From: JBFLXB01 sp964570625
GTDB lineage: Bacteria > Nitrospirota > Nitrospiria > 2-01-FULL-66-17
Direction of reading: 5' to 3'
NCBI GenBank assembly: GCA_964570625.1
Contig: CAZMYW010000017.1
Span: forward strand, 38,212-102,211
DNA length: 64,000 nucleotides
The position numbers and the translations under genes are program-made. This document shows, one piece after another, positions 51,559 to 61,300 of the stretch (its first letter is position 1; every line of letters starts with the position of its first letter). The notes under the pieces were generated by a model. The model was not told the origin of the DNA, searched no databases, and saw nothing but the letters and a program-made list of their open reading frames with translations.

Positions 51559-51990
51559 TTAGTTCACCCACTGGGAAGTCACCACACGCATGTCCGGATC
51601 GTAGATGACCTCCATTTGCCGAACTCGACTGCGCGTGGCCACTTCGGCTGGTGTAGTCAAGATTTCAGCGAAGCCCAATGTACCGAGATCCCATATGAGA
51701 TACAGAAACGTTCTGCCCGCCTTATCCAGCACATAGCGCCCAGGCTTGAAAGCAAATATCTCCTTCTTCTGATTCTGCCGCTCCCCGCTCCAGGCGGGCT
51801 CTCCAATTTCGGCCACGATATTCTCTCGAGGCGTTCCGGGTTGAAAAACGCCCAAGTTTTTCCTCGCCGGTTGCGTCAAATTAATGCCGATCGAGCAGCC
51901 CATCGACGTCATCGAGCACAGACCAAGCAACAGGATACTCACGGAAAGAACCAGCGTCTTTGAGGCTGAAGTGGCGGTGTTCGACGTCAT
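51559..51990 (-). CDS. Putative lipoprotein, BamE-like segment
   Basis: 143 residues from ATG 51990 (AGGAGGG 7 nt upstream). Lipid attachment: SILLLGLCSMTSMGC. The mature part has a BamE/SmpA-like segment (LGVFQPGTPRENIVAEIGEP), then a hydrophobic stretch (TFLYLIWDLGTLGFAEI) and a β-rich end. Related small lipoproteins are seen in outer-membrane contexts; the function is unknown. Confidence 0.7.
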   Translation of the reverse strand: MTSNTATSASKTLVLSVSILLLGLCSMTSMGCSIGINLTQPARKNLGVFQPGTPRENIVAEIGEPAWSGERQNQKKEIFAFKPGRYVLDKAGRTFLYLIWDLGTLGFAEILTTPAEVATRSRVRQMEVIYDPDMRVVTSQWVN

Positions 51991-52528
51991 GGTCGCCCTC
52001 CTATTGTTCAAGCATCAGGACACGAGCGACGTAAGTCTAGCACCCCATTCTCACTTGGGAATTGGCCTCACTCGACGAGGCTACCCGTGTAACGTCCGGG
52101 AAACGATCGCAGTCCACTCAAGGAAAAGCGAGAGATGTGATCGGCCAGTCGTCGAGTCTCCGCGGGGTCAACGAACCTCTTTATCGCTGGCCCGGCCTCC
52201 TAAGAATTCTCTGATCCTGAAATCGACGTCGCGCAGAGGCCTCACCATCCTCGCGCTTTTGGCTCGGGCCGAGCGAGGGGGTGAAGCCTGACAGACGCCC
52301 AACCGTATGAGCAGATTCGTTGACAAATTACAAAAATGTTGCACCTTTGAATTTCATAAGAATTTGGATCCGTCACCAATAGGAAAACACGACCCGAAAG
52401 GATGGCCCACAACGTCTGAAACTCAACCCCGCAGATATGGGGGAGTCGCTGGCTGCCCAAGCGCTGGGGTGGCTAAAGATGCCCAAGCTCCGTCCAGCGG
52501 GAAACAAGAGGGATTTTTTGAGGGACCC
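51991..52528. other. 538-bp non-coding region
   Basis: Contains the third 37-nt element (52254-52290) and an AT-rich stretch (52315-52400, TTGACA at 52319) that may hold the promoter of the following surface-protein operon. No gene is supported; an in-frame upstream extension of the next gene (from 52307) is open but is not protein-like. Confidence 0.5.
52254..52290 (+). repeat. 37-nt intergenic element, copy 3
   Basis: CGCTTTTGGCTCGG ... GGGGGTGAAGCCTG: same length and ends as copies 1 and 2 but diverged at the TATAAC position. It lies ~240 nt upstream of the DUF11-protein operon. Confidence 0.5.
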
Positions 52529-53521
52529 GTGAGATTTCTGTCCATACACCACCGTTCCTGGCTCTGGAATATTGTGTTCCTGTCTCTGCTGGCGCTTGCA
52601 GACCATGCACAGGCGGCCGGAACACCAGCCGGGATGAGCATCGTCAACACCGCCACCGTCACGTACCTGGACGAATTCGGGATCACCCAGACGCTCAACT
52701 CCAACGCGTCCACGGTCCAGGTCGACGAGGTGTTGAACGTGACCGTCGCCAACCTTGACGCAAGCAACGTCGCGGTCAATTCGCCCGATTCCGACAGACC
52801 CCTGGCCTTCTCGATTACCAACACGGGCAACGGCTCCGAGGCGTTCGGACTGAAGGCCAACGTCGCGCTGGCCGGCGATCAGTTTGACCCGGTGTTTGAC
52901 CGCATTGTTCTGGATTCGAACGGCAACGGCATCTTCGACCCGGCTACCGACACGGTCTACGTACCCGCCACCAACGACCCGGTCCTGAACCCCGACCAAT
53001 CAGTGGTGATCTTTCTGGTCAGTGACATACCCGGTGGGTTGAGCAACGGCGAGGTAGGCCTGGCAAACCTCACCGCCTCGGCAACAACGGGCACCGGCGT
53101 CCCCGGCACGAGCTTCCCGGGGGCCGGCACGGGCGGCGGGGACGCGGTGGTCGGTGCCACGGGAGGTGCCGGCACCGATCAGAACGGCTATGTCGCGCCG
53201 CAGACCCTCGCCAACTTCACCAAAACGCAGTCTGTCTCCGACCCCTTCGGCGGCAGCACTCCGACCGTCGGCGCCATTGTCACCTACACCCTGACGTTCA
53301 CGCTGGGCGGTACGGGCAGCGTTGACAACGGCCTGATCTCGGACCCGATCCCGACCAACACCAGTTACGTGGCGGGCAGTCTGGCCCTGAACGGCGCGCC
53401 GCTTACCGATGGCGCCGACTCCGACGAGGGCCTCTTCACCGGATCGGCGATTGAAGTCAGTCTCGGCACGCTTGCTGCGCCGACGACCCAGACCGTGACG
53501 TTGCAGGTACGGATCAACTGA
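52529..53521 (+). CDS. Exported DUF11-type repeat protein (first gene of surface cluster)
   Basis: 330 residues from GTG 52529 (GAGGGA just upstream). Signal peptide VFLSLLALADHAQA. The mature N-terminus is GTPAGMSIVNTATVTYLD, matching the start of the 54134 protein. A β-rich middle (TDQNGYVAPQTLAN) leads to a DUF11-like domain (KTQSVSDPFGGSTPTVGAIV ... ISDPIPTNTSYVAGSLALNG). DUF11 modules build bacterial surface and S-layer-like proteins. Followed by four more exported proteins on the same strand. Confidence 0.82.
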   Translation: MRFLSIHHRSWLWNIVFLSLLALADHAQAAGTPAGMSIVNTATVTYLDEFGITQTLNSNASTVQVDEVLNVTVANLDASNVAVNSPDSDRPLAFSITNTGNGSEAFGLKANVALAGDQFDPVFDRIVLDSNGNGIFDPATDTVYVPATNDPVLNPDQSVVIFLVSDIPGGLSNGEVGLANLTASATTGTGVPGTSFPGAGTGGGDAVVGATGGAGTDQNGYVAPQTLANFTKTQSVSDPFGGSTPTVGAIVTYTLTFTLGGTGSVDNGLISDPIPTNTSYVAGSLALNGAPLTDGADSDEGLFTGSAIEVSLGTLAAPTTQTVTLQVRIN

Positions 53522-53545
53522 GTTCCTCAACCAGGGAGGTGTGCA

Positions 53546-54067
53546 ATGAAGGCAATGCAAACAAGGAGGCATGAGATGAGGGTGAATACGCGACTGATGT
53601 TTGTCCTGGCCAGCGCCGCGCTGGTCTGGTCCAGTCACGCGGGGGCAGCTGATGCTCTCCAATTGACCAACGAAGTGTTCCAGGAAATCGAAATCAAGAA
53701 CCCGGACGGAAAGATCGATCGAAAGATCGTTCCGGCGGCCAAGGTCGTGCCGGGCACCGAAGTGCTGTACGTCATCACCTATAAGAACGACGGCGACCAG
53801 GCCGCCGAGAAGGTGATCGTCACCAACCCGGTACCGAAGGAACTGGAATACGTTTCCGCCGCCTCGATCGCGGGTGAAAGCGCCGCGGAGGTGTCGGTAG
53901 ACGGCGGAAAGAACTACGGCGCCCTATCGCGGCTCACCGTGACCGGCGCCGACGGGAAGTCGCGACCTGCAACGTCCTCCGACGTCACTCACGTGCGTTG
54001 GTCGCTCAAATCCGTGGTGAAGCCTGGCGAGGAGGGAAAAGTCTCCTTCCGGGCAAAGCTGGAATAG
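53546..54067 (+). CDS. Small exported DUF11-like protein
   Basis: 173 residues from ATG 53546 (GGAGGT upstream). Signal peptide LMFVLASAALVWSSHAGAA. The mature part is a single DUF11-like β-sandwich (VLYVITYKNDGDQAAEKVIV TNP split as TNPVPKELEYVSAASIAG), with a charged segment at its start (EIEIKNPDGKIDRKIVPA). It sits 24 bp after the preceding gene. Its single domain suggests a subunit or a capping protein. Confidence 0.8.
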   Translation: MKAMQTRRHEMRVNTRLMFVLASAALVWSSHAGAADALQLTNEVFQEIEIKNPDGKIDRKIVPAAKVVPGTEVLYVITYKNDGDQAAEKVIVTNPVPKELEYVSAASIAGESAAEVSVDGGKNYGALSRLTVTGADGKSRPATSSDVTHVRWSLKSVVKPGEEGKVSFRAKLE

Positions 54068-54133
54068 TCGGCATCAACGTGTCGGACGCATGACGCGCCC
54101 TATTCATGAAAAACAACTACAAGGGGGGAAAAC

Positions 54134-55222
54134 ATGAAGCTCAGTAGCATGCGCTATCTCATCGCACTAGCAGTGATGTTCATCGGAGCCCCGCAGGCCT
54201 ACGCGGCGGGAACTTTGGCCGGCACCGACGTCAGCAACTCCGCAACCGTGGACTTCACCGTAGGCACCGTAAACCAACCGGATGTGACCAGCAACACGGT
54301 TACCTTCGAAGTGGACCGCCGGATCAATCTGTCGGTCGCGGAACTGGGCGGCGCCTACACGGACTCGGTGGCAGGGGCACTCACCCAGGCGACGGCCTTT
54401 ACGGTCACCAACACCACCAACGACACCGTGGACTTTCGCCTGACTTACACTCAGGACGCGACGACGACGGCGGATCCGTTCGGCGGCAACGACGACTTCG
54501 ATACGACCAACGTGCTCTTCTATCTCGACGACGGCGACAACGTCTTCGACGGCGGTGACACGTTGATCCCCTTCCTGGATAACGTGGTGGCGGACACCAC
54601 CGTCACCGTGCACGTTGTGTCCGACATCCCGGCCGGTGAGGCCAACGGCAACACCTCGAGCGGCACGCTCACGGCCATTTCCAACTCGGACGGCACCGGT
54701 GGCGCGGCCAACGACTACACCGAAACCGCAGGGGCCGACACCCCCGGCACGGTGGACACGGTTCTGGGCGACGGGGCCGGCGATACAGATGCGGCTCGGG
54801 ACGGTGACCACAGCGACGACGACGCCTACCGGGTCGTGACCGCCACCATCACGGTGACCAAGACCTCCACCGTGATCAGCGATCCGTTCAACCTGGGCGT
54901 CAACCCGAAAGCGATTCCGGGCGCGGTGATCGAGTACTGCGTTCAGGTCTCGAACACCGGCGGCGCCGCGGCGAGCAACGTGATCGTCACGGATGCTATC
55001 CCGGCCAACACGACCTACCAGGCGGGCAGCATCGTTTCCGGAGGTACGGTCACGTTAGGCGTCTGCAACGCGGACGGCGCGGCCGAGGACGACGACAACG
55101 CGGGTGGGGATGAAACCGACCCGAACGGCGGCAGCTTTGCTGCCGGGACTGTGTCCACCACGGTCACGAGCGTCGGCGCAGGCACCACGACGACATCCAT
55201 CTATCGGGTAACGATCGACTAA
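54134..55222 (+). CDS. Exported DUF11-type repeat protein
   Basis: 362 residues; AGGGGGG precedes the ATG. Signal peptide LIALAVMFIGAPQAYA. The mature start (GTLAGTDVSNSATVDFTVG) repeats that of the 52529 protein. A long Asp/Thr-rich region (NDDFDTTNVLFYLDDGDN; EDDDNAGGDETDPNGG) hints at Ca2+ binding. C-terminal DUF11 domain with TKTSTVISDPFNLGVNPKAI and DAIPANTTYQAGSI. The Asp/Asn/Gly-rich loops resemble thrombospondin type 3-like turns. Confidence 0.82.
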   Translation: MKLSSMRYLIALAVMFIGAPQAYAAGTLAGTDVSNSATVDFTVGTVNQPDVTSNTVTFEVDRRINLSVAELGGAYTDSVAGALTQATAFTVTNTTNDTVDFRLTYTQDATTTADPFGGNDDFDTTNVLFYLDDGDNVFDGGDTLIPFLDNVVADTTVTVHVVSDIPAGEANGNTSSGTLTAISNSDGTGGAANDYTETAGADTPGTVDTVLGDGAGDTDAARDGDHSDDDAYRVVTATITVTKTSTVISDPFNLGVNPKAIPGAVIEYCVQVSNTGGAAASNVIVTDAIPANTTYQAGSIVSGGTVTLGVCNADGAAEDDDNAGGDETDPNGGSFAAGTVSTTVTSVGAGTTTTSIYRVTID

Positions 55223-55240
55223 CCCGAAAGAGCGCCCCGA

Positions 55241-55295
55241 CAGGGCTGCGCCGCAGCGGTGGGATAAGGTCCCCGCCTTCCGCGGCGCAGCCCTG
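55241..55295 (+). promoter_or_regulatory. Strong hairpin between two surface-protein genes
   Basis: CAGGGCTGCGCCGC (55241-55254) and GCGGCGCAGCCCTG (55282-55295) form a perfect 14-bp stem with a second inner stem (GCGG...CCGC). It lies 18 nt after one stop and 14 nt before the next ATG, without a U tract. It may lower read-through or stabilise the upstream mRNA, giving less of the giant protein. Confidence 0.6.
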
Positions 55296-55309
55296 GAAAG
55301 GGCCGAGGG

Positions 55310-58300
55310 ATGCCGGCAGATATACGCCGTCGTAAGAACGCGGCCAGCGTTCGGATCATGCTGGCGATCGCCATGGGAGTAGTCTATCTGGCGCTGTGCC
55401 CGTGGTCCGCCCAGGCGGTGACGGTCACGAATACCGGAACCGTCACCTATGATCTGGGAGCAATCCCCCAGTCGCTCAACGCTGCCGTCAGCCTCAACAC
55501 TATTCCTCTGCCAACACCCACCGTCGTGAATTTCTATCAGTATGCGCCGGGGGTACCTTCGAGCATTCCTACCCCCGTGGACGGCGGACTGTGTCAGACC
55601 GGGCCGGGCGTGTTCAACCCCCTGCCTCCGCCCACGGATTTCTTCGGAAATGCGATCAACCCCTTGTCCGTGCCCCTCGTGCAAGCCAACCAGTACCATG
55701 GCGGTGAACCTGTGTTCTTCGTTCTTGCCGACGCGAACCGCAACATCGACCCAGCGGTCCGCGACTTCGTGGACGTGCGCGTCACGACCGACACCGGCGA
55801 CGACGAGACGCTGCGCCTTCAAGAAACCGGGCCCAATACCGGGGTGTTTGCCGCGTCCATCCAGAGCGTCAGGATCCCTCCGGCGGTCACAACCTTCGAC
55901 TGCCGGCTCTCGGTGTCACGGGGCAGCACCGTTGTGGTGGATTACACCGATGCCTACTACCCGACCGACACGGTTCAGGCGAACATCCTGGTCGATCCCT
56001 TTGGCGTCGTGTTCGACTCTTCCACCGGAGGACCGGTCGACGGCGCCGTGGTGACGATTATCGATGCCAACACCGGAAGTCCCGCCACAGTGTTTGGGGA
56101 CGACGGTCTCAGCAGCTTTCCATCTACCCTTGTCAGCGGCTCCGGCGCCACGGATTCCAGCGGACAGACGTACACCTTTCCGCCGGGCGGGTTTCGCTTC
56201 CCCTTCGTTGCGCCCGGCGACTACTCTTTCAGCGTCGTCGCGCCGAACGGCTACACCGTACCCTCGGTCGTGCCGTTACCGACCCTCCAGGCCCTGCTCG
56301 ATCCCAACGGCAATCCGTTTTCCGTCGGTCAGGGGTCGTTCGGCGATACCTTCACCATTGTGGCCGGTCCGGCGGTCAGGATCGACATCCCGGCCGATCC
56401 GTTCCAATACACCTTGCTGATGGAGAAGACCGTCTCGACGACCGAGGTCGCGGTCGGCGATTTTCTGCAATACCACCTCACGATGACGAACCTCAACACG
56501 GTCAACGACGCGACCAACGCGGTCATCACCGATACGCTCCCTCAAGGCATGCGCTTCCAGGCCGGGTCCTTGCGCACGAACGGCCAACCGGCGTCCGATC
56601 CCACGGTGAGCGCTGACGGGCGCACCCTGACCATCCCGATCGGAATCGTCCCTGCGGGCGGACGCGTCGACGTCACCTACGTGGTACAGGTCGGGGCGAG
56701 CACTCGCGTGGGAGACGCGGTCAACCGAGCCACCGGCGCGGCGGACGGCAGCGTGTTCTCCAACGCGGCACAGATTGCCGTGCGGGTTCGAGAGCCGCTG
56801 TTCGGGGGACGCTTTACCATTATCGGCCGCGTGCTCGAAGGCGATTGCACAGCGCCGCCGGAGAACCTAAAGGGAGTGCCCAACGTGAGGATCTTGATGG
56901 ACGACGGCACGTACGTCCTCACGGACCGGGACGGCCAGTATCACTTCAATGGAGTTCGCCCCGGCACCCATGTGGTGCAGCTCGACCTCGACACGCTGCC
57001 GGCCGACCTCGAAGTGAACTCGTGTATTCAGAACAGCCGCTTTGCGGGCCGCTCTTATTCGCAATTCGTGGAGGCTCAGGGCGGCTCGTTGTGGAAGACG
57101 GATTTTTACGTCAAGGCGAAGCCGCCTCAGGAAGGAATGGTCAGCCTCCGTCTGCAGAGCGCGTTCACGCCCGAATGGCGGGAAGCCCCGCCCGTGGGGC
57201 GGCAATACACGCTCTACAAGTTGTTCGAAGTCTTAAGCGCCCAGTTGACGCCCAAGAAAGAAATGGATCTCGACACGGTCGCGATGAAACAAGACGGGGT
57301 GGATATCCAGCGCATCGACGTGATCGGCTATACCGATGATGTCCCGATCGGGTCACGACACCAGGATGAATTCCCGGACAACTACGCCCTCTCTCAGGCG
57401 CGGGCACAAGCCGTGGGCGACTACTTGGCGCTGAGGCTCCACCTTTCGCCAGACCAGGTTCGCGCTGTCGGTCATGGACCGGACGACGTCGCGGATAACG
57501 GGACCGAGGAGGGTCGCCAACTGAACCGGCGAGTGGAGATCATGGTCTACGGACGCGAAGCCTCGGACGCCCCTCCGTCCTTTGCGGGAGGTAGCTTCCG
57601 CTATCGCCTAGACGTGAACGGCGGCGCGGTACCCGTGCAGAACGTGCGGGTCTCCGTCATGTTACCGGAGGGTGTTGCTTATCTCTCCGGCACGAGCACC
57701 TTGGACGGAGCACCCGCCACGGATCCCAGCGTGATCGATAACGTCCTTACCTACAGCTTGGGCGATGCCGGCGCCAACTGGCATCGCCTCATCGAATTTT
57801 CAGGACGGACGACGAGCGCGCCCACGCCGGACGTGATCAGTTGCCCGCCTGGAGGCTACGCCACGAGGGCTGTGGCCCTCCTGGATACGGATCAGAACAA
57901 GAACCTCCGCACATCCGCGGTGGAAAACGTGTTGGCCTGCCCCCTCCCGCATCGTGGGGAGTCCCGACTCTCCGCAGGGCTCGGCAACCGGGTGGTGGAA
58001 CAAGGAACGGCACCAACGAACCCCGGCAGCGAAACGCCGGGAACGGTTCAGGCGGACAGCGGGCCACACACCACCACCGTCCTGGGCCGGACACAGGCGA
58101 CGATCCATGCCGTGTCATTGTCTGAGGAGAGGCTGCGTAAGCGACGAGCCATTGCGGACGACGTCCACGCCGCCGGCGGCGATACGGATTGGCTGGCGGG
58201 CCAGGCGCCGGGGGTGGAGTGGCTCTTCCCGCAGCCGAATCACAATCCCCGCGCTCCCGCGGTGCGTGTCGTGATCAAACACGCCCCGAACCAGACGGTC

Positions 58301-61300
58301 GTGCTCACGTACAAGGGCAAGCCGGTCGATCCGCTGACCTTCGACGGCGTCAAGGCGAACGCCGAAGACAACGTGGCGGTCAGCATCTGGCGCGGCCTGC
58401 CGCTGGTTGAGGGCGCCAACCGGTTCGAAGCCGAGGTCCGCGATGCCGCCGGCCGTTCCGTGGCGACGTTGACGCGGGAGGTGCACTACGCCAATCAGCC
58501 GGTCCGAACAGAGCTCGTGCCGGAAGAGTCCGTGCTGGTGGCCGACGGCATCGAGAAACCCGTCATCGCCATACGCCTGCTCGACCGTTACGACCGCCCG
58601 GTACGCGCCGGGGTGACCGGCGCGTACGCAGTGAATCCGCCCTATGTTCCGGCACAAACCGTGGAGGAGCAGCAGGAACGGCAACTCGCCGGCATGGATC
58701 GATTCCAGCCCCTGTTCACGGTTGAAGGCGATGACGGCGTCGCCTACATCGAATTGTCGCCCACCACCGAGGCAGGCACCGTCGCGCTGAATTTCACGTT
58801 CCAGAACGGCCAATCCAGTCGCGCTCAGGATCTCCGCGTGTGGCTGGACCCCACGCCGCGCGACTGGGTGGTGGTCGGCTTCGCCGCGGGTACGATCGGC
58901 TATGAAACCTTGAAGGGCAACATGCAGGCGCTCGAGGACCAGGGGCGCGAAGACGGCGTCTACACCGACGGACAGGTGAGCCTCTACGCCAAGGGCCGGG
59001 TGTCGGGCGAATGGCTGCTGACCCTGGCGTACGATTCAGACAAGCCGGACGATCCCGAAAGCCTGTTCTCCGTGATCGACCCCAACGAGTTCTATACGCT
59101 CTACGGCGACGGCACCGAGCAACGGTACGACGCCTCGAGCCGTGAGAACCTTTATCTCAGATTGGAACGCCGGCAGTTCTACGCGCTGTTCGGCGACTTC
59201 GAAACAGGATTGACACAGACCCAATTGTCCCGCTACAACCGCAGCCTCACCGGCGTCAAGGCGGAGTACCACGACGGCCCCGTAGACGTAACGGCATATG
59301 CATCCGAGACGGACCTCAACTTCGCGCGCGATGAAATCCAGGGCGACGGGACGTCGGGGCTCTATCGGCTGTCAAACGGTTTCATCGTGATCAACAGCGA
59401 AAAGATCCGCATCGAAACGCGCGGTCGTTTGAAGAGCGAACAGATCGTACACACCCGAATGCTCCTGCGTCACCTGGACTACGACATCGACTACAGCGCC
59501 GGCACCTTGTTCTTCCGCGAACCGATCAACAACCGCGATCAGGCCTTCAATCCGATCTTCATCGTCGCCGAATACGAGACCACCGAACCGGCGGATAAGG
59601 TGCTCAACGCGGGCGGACGCCTCGGCTCCCGATTCCTGGAAGGCAGACTTTCGGCGGGGATGTCCTACCTCCGGGATGAAACCGACTTGGCGAAGACCGA
59701 TCTAGGCGGGCTGGACGCCACACTCCAGCTCGGCAGGGACACCGAGTTACGGTTGGAGGGGGCACTGAGCGAGGGCCGGACGACCACGGGAGACCGCGAC
59801 GGCAGCGCCTACCTCCTCGAACTCGAACACCATGCCGGTCGGTTCGACGCTTTGACGTACGTCAAGCGCCAGGAACCCGAGTTCGGTGTCAATCAGCAGA
59901 ACGCCAGCGAGAGCGGAATGGCCAAGATCGGCCTGGATGCCCAAGCGCGTCTGACCGACCAGGTCGCCCTGCAGGGACAAGTTTCTATGCTGGACAACCT
60001 CACCAGCGACGCTACGCGGGACATGGCGAAGGCACAGCTCGAATACCGTACCAATACCGGCGGCGCGCGCGGCGGGGTGCAGCTCGTGACGGACCAAGCG
60101 GCGGGCGGCGAGAAATTCCAGTCCCAACAGGCGACGTTGGGCGCCAACCGGTACTTCTTTGAGAAGAAGCTGGAATTGCAGGCTCAAACCGACCTCAGCG
60201 TGGGGGGTAAGAACGACAGCGTGGATTTCCCAACGCGTTATCAGATGGGCGCCAGCTATGCGCTCACTGAGGATGTCCGCCTGATGCTAGTTCAGGAAAT
60301 CACCAACGGCGACGCGTTCGACGCCAGCATGACACGCGTCGGGTTCCAGGCCGTGCCGTGGCAGGGCGCGCGATTGACCAGCACGCTCAACCAGAGCCAG
60401 ATGGCGGAGTATGGGCCGCGGACCTTCGGACAACTCGGGCTGACTCAGGCGTTTCTGGTCGGCGAGCACTGGGGCTTCGATCTCTCGGGAGACAGCAACC
60501 GCACGTTCAATGAATCCGGAACACCTCCCCTGGTGATCAACCCCGATCACCCGATCTCCTCCGGCGGCATGCTCAACGACGGTTCGCTGACCGAAAACTT
60601 CTTCGCTCTCAGCGGTGGCGCCACCTACCGCTCGGACCTGTGGTCGTGGAACGGGCGCCTCGAGAGCCGGAACGGCGAAAGCACCGACCGCTATGGGATC
60701 ACCACCGGCTTTCTGCGGCAGGCTCGCGCCGGAGTGGCCTTCGCGATGTCCGCACAGGCGTTCCGGACGGATCAGGAAATCGGCACACAAGGCACCATGG
60801 CGAACGTCAGCCTGTCGTGGGCCTTCCGGCCGCTGGGCCGCCGTTGGTCGGTGCTGGATCGCCTCGAGTTCCGGACCGATGAAATCAAGAACGGCACTGG
60901 GATCGCCGGGAGCGGCCTCTTCGGCAACACCAGTCTCACGGTGGCCGGCGATGCCAGGTCTCGGCGGCTCGTCAACAACTTTGTGTTAAACCGGGTGTCG
61001 GGTGCGTGGACCGAAAAGGACCGGCAGGGCAACCTGTTTCAACTCCAGCAGCGCAACCAATGGTCGTTTTTCTACGGCGCCAAGTACGTTCTAGATCGCT
61101 TCGACGGTGTGGACTACAGCGGCTACACCGATCTCCTGGGTCTGGAGTGGCGATATGACGTCACGCGAGTGGTGGATATGGGCCTGAAGGCCGGCATGTT
61201 ACACGTGTGGTCGGCGGAGAACTATTCCTATTCCTGGGGCCCCATGATCGGCATCTCGCCAATCGAAAACGCCTGGATTTCGCTAGGCTACAACGTCCTC

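Noticed and set aside
52440..52475. σ54 promoter before the DUF11 operon
   Set aside because: TGGCTGCCCAAGCGCT has GG and GC 10 nt apart, but the -24 and -12 boxes otherwise match poorly.
52307..52528. Longer N-terminus for the first DUF11 gene
   Set aside because: The extension is not protein-like and would bury the signal peptide; GTG 52529 places it at the N-terminus.
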